Assembly: GCA_014377915.1 (NCBI GenBank)
Contig: JACMOT010000348.1
Span: 1 to 14,732, forward strand
Source: Tardiphaga sp.
GTDB lineage: Bacteria > Pseudomonadota > Alphaproteobacteria > Rhizobiales > Xanthobacteraceae
Direction of reading: 5' to 3'
Length of the DNA stretch: 14,732 bases
Positions 14,467 to 14,732 of this stretch are shown here, in pieces (the first letter of the stretch is position 1; every line of letters begins with the position of its first letter). The notes beneath the pieces were generated by a model. That model was not told where the DNA came from and did not search any database. It saw only the letters and a list, made by a program, of their open reading frames with translations. Made by a program: the position numbers and the translations under genes.

Positions 14467-14732
14467 TTATTGGCGGTATTGCTGGATGCGGGTCGTCCGC
14501 AGTCCCGCCAGGCCGTGTTGATCGATGGAGAATTGCCAGGAAAGGAATTCGTCAACGGTCAGCGTGTAGCGGCTGCAGGCTTCCTCGAGGGACAACAGGC
14601 CCCCGCGGACGGCGGCAACAACTTCGGCCTTGCGGCGGATGACCCACCGTTTTGTCCCGGGCGCTGGCAGGCCCGCGATTGTTAACGGACTGCCGTCAGG
14701 CCCGATGACGTATTTGACCCTCGGGCGATGGG
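14467..14732 (-). CDS. sciP: SciP-like DUF1153 regulator, 5' end outside window
   Basis: The - strand from the window edge encodes 87 residues ending at a TAA (14467-14469); only a few N-terminal residues are missing. The protein reads HRPRVKYVIGPDG at the start, then LPAPGTKRWVIRRKAEVV (21-38), a helix-turn-helix region RGGLLSLEEACSRYTLTVDEF (42-62) and SIDQHGLAGLRTTRIQQYRQ at the end. This matches the DUF1153/SciP family. In Caulobacter SciP is a small cell-cycle regulator that binds CtrA and DNA and limits transcription of CtrA-activated genes, including flagellar ones. It lies upstream of fliF on the same strand with a hairpin between, so it is probably a separate unit regulating the operon beside it. 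The family call is strong; the role here is inferred from Caulobacter. Confidence 0.9.
   Translation of the reverse strand, partial: HRPRVKYVIGPDGSPLTIAGLPAPGTKRWVIRRKAEVVAAVRGGLLSLEEACSRYTLTVDEFLSWQFSIDQHGLAGLRTTRIQQYRQ

Noticed and set aside
1..14732. Search for CRISPR arrays, transposons and toxin-antitoxin or defence modules.
   Set aside because: No regularly spaced repeats, transposase motifs or recognised defence genes were seen. The lone SF1 helicase has no neighbours that would make it part of a defence system.

Overview
The window looks like chromosomal DNA from a high-GC alphaproteobacterium of the Rhizobiales, most likely the Bradyrhizobium/Rhodopseudomonas group. The basis is the gene set and protein style: a fliF-fliG-fliH-fliN-flbD flagellar operon in the Caulobacter order, a SciP/DUF1153 regulator beside it, a BA14K-family protein, a DUF4112 protein and a DUF4345 protein. 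This assignment comes from recognising sequences by eye, not from a database search. I see no mobile element, CRISPR array, rRNA or intact tRNA.

Left part (1-4.5 kb). An exported MltB-type lytic transglycosylase and a membrane-anchored metallophosphoesterase lie on the + strand, separated by a perfect 23-nt inverted repeat that covers the ribosome binding site of the second gene. They converge on a small single-domain PAS protein. The PAS gene is divergent from a DUF4112 gene, across an intergenic region with two dyads. A 96-residue protein of unknown function follows on the - strand.

Middle (4.7-9.1 kb). On the - strand are a small exported protein, an msrA-msrB pair (MsrA exported with a single mature cysteine, MsrB without an export signal), a glycine-rich BA14K protein with a strong terminator, and a compact superfamily-1 DNA helicase. 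On the + strand a DUF4345 membrane protein with an unusually long Shine-Dalgarno match is coupled by an ATGA overlap to a 51-residue single-span protein. A perfect 54-bp palindrome separates this pair from the flagellar operon.

Right part (9.15-14.7 kb). The - strand operon encodes the MS ring (FliF), the rotor switch (FliG, FliN), the export ATPase regulator (FliH) and the sigma54 activator FlbD. Gene spacing is tight throughout. The leader upstream of fliF has a CtrA-like tandem TTAACC repeat and a 17-nt perfect dyad. Beyond a terminator-like hairpin lies the 3' part of sciP, which runs off the window edge. In Caulobacter CtrA activates fliF, SciP restrains CtrA targets and FlbD represses fliF, so the arrangement is consistent with a compact feedback circuit.

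Most of the window is ordinary core chromosome. I found no clear new multi-gene system. The best leads are regulatory palindromes, the one-cysteine exported MsrA next to a cytosolic MsrB, the polytopic phosphoesterase and the coupled DUF4345/microprotein pair.
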